Shown in pieces: positions 18,575 through 19,210 of a stretch of 19,210 bases of DNA; position 1 is the first letter of the stretch; every line of letters starts with the position of its first letter. The notes beneath the pieces were generated by a model that had not been told where the DNA came from, did no database searches, and saw nothing but the letters and a program-made list of their open reading frames with translations. The stretch is from Cylindrobasidium torrendii FP15055 ss-10. Taxonomy: Eukaryota; Basidiomycota; Agaricomycetes; Agaricales; Physalacriaceae. The stretch lies in contig KN880805.1 of assembly GCA_000934385.1 (NCBI GenBank), positions 1 through 19,210 on the forward strand, written 5' to 3'. The translations under genes were made by a program, and so were the position numbers.

Positions 18575-19210
18575 TGAGCACGAAACCACCTACGACGTCC
18601 CCGTACAGAGTCATTACGCTGCAGGACCACCCTCCTTGGATCGCATTCCGTACCTTCCGCTCCTCGTGCGCCCGAAATTACCCTCATTCTACACGCTCTT
18701 ACTCTAGTCGACTGCTTACTACCACTTGTTCGGGATGGACGTTGTGTCGCCTTCCTGTGCGCGCTGTTGTCGTTGTATCGCTGCTCTTTTTCCATACCAC
18801 CCACGATGCCGCGAGATGATTTGAAGACGGGATGATAGTTTATAGAAAGAAGTTTATTATTACAAAGCAAATGCAATACAATCAGGAACGCACGGTGTCT
18901 GACTCTGAATATTTCTCTGTGTCGTAGGCACTTGATGCAGGTGCAGCGAATTGTCTTTGACGGACACTTTCTGACTTGGCGGCAATGTCAGCACGAGCTG
19001 TGTGAGGGGGGATTCTTTTTATTTGTTTTGGACATCCTCTAGCTTATATAACCACAACTCTTCTTCCAAATCAGGAAAACATGCGATCTCACGTCATCGC
19101 GATCATACACTAGTATGATAGCTCGCATACAGAGTTTGCCACCTCGTGACGTGACATCATTCTCGCCCAAAGCAGCACAACGACAGCGCCGCGGGCGCAC
19201 TGCACTTCGG
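18575..19210. other. Downstream intergenic sequence at window end
   Basis: This holds the 3' UTR of the B55 gene and then sequence I cannot assign. No coding exon with family resemblance is seen on either strand. A TATATAA lies at 19046-19052, and beyond it are nested inverted repeats (19081-19086 with 19123-19128; 19102-19108 with 19113-19119) and a CRE-like TGACGTGACATCA at 19147-19159. These may be the promoter of a gene outside the window. Confidence 0.4.

Noticed and set aside
18445..18876. Minus-strand 143-residue open frame across the B55 3' end
   Set aside because: It overlaps the last B55 exons in antisense, is Arg-rich as expected for a shadow frame, and has no recognisable domain.
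1..19210. Operon, CRISPR array, phage, transposon or biosynthetic gene cluster
   Set aside because: The window is a eukaryotic locus with spliced, unrelated housekeeping genes; no transposase, reverse transcriptase, LTR or spaced direct repeats were seen.

Overview
This is an intron-dense fungal nuclear locus, almost certainly from a basidiomycete of the Agaricomycetes. I resolve eleven protein-coding genes and about 52 introns. Nearly all introns are 44-70 nt, with GT donors (very often GTGCGT) and many CTRAC-type branch sites just before the acceptor. The protein families (B55-type PP2A subunit, ARE-type acyltransferase, MYND-finger protein, GMC oxidoreductase that keeps a full gene structure across 15 exons) fit a mushroom-type genome. 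I cannot name the species. I see no operon, transposase, LTR, CRISPR array or other prokaryotic element.

Layout from left to right: a tRNA-like relic (150-220, minus); a secreted endonuclease/exonuclease/phosphatase (EEP) protein with a probable frame break (428-1546, plus); the spliceosomal protein RED/IK (1639-2933, minus); a sterol O-acyltransferase of the ARE/MBOAT family (3109-5168, plus); a conserved four-helix membrane protein (5580-6499, minus); RNase P/MRP subunit p30 (7174-8368, plus); a MYND zinc-finger protein (8610-9487, plus); a GMC oxidoreductase (9555-12126, minus); an FBXO9/Hrt3-type F-box protein (12542-14023, minus); a DNAJB12/Hlj1-type ER J-protein (14346-15785, plus); cytochrome c oxidase subunit VIIa/Cox9 (15923-16206, minus); and the PP2A B55 regulatory subunit (16839-18574, plus).

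The genes do not form a pathway. Most are housekeeping: pre-mRNA splicing, tRNA processing, lipid storage, ER protein quality control, ubiquitin ligation, respiration and mitotic phosphatase control. Four intergenic stretches are divergent promoters (RED/ARE, membrane protein/RPP30, F-box/J-protein, COX9/B55). Convergent pairs are tightly packed, with 67-137 bp between stop codons in three cases.

Exon models were made by hand: each junction was chosen to keep the frame and to rejoin family motifs, and every model except the EEP gene closes in frame. The points most worth a second look are the EEP frame break that removes a conserved Asp, the GMC enzyme with Phe where the second catalytic His/Asn is expected plus a GC-AG intron and a myristoylation-like N-terminus, a 9-nt first coding exon in RED, and three stop-free introns whose length is a multiple of three. 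I did not find a convincing undescribed multi-gene system.
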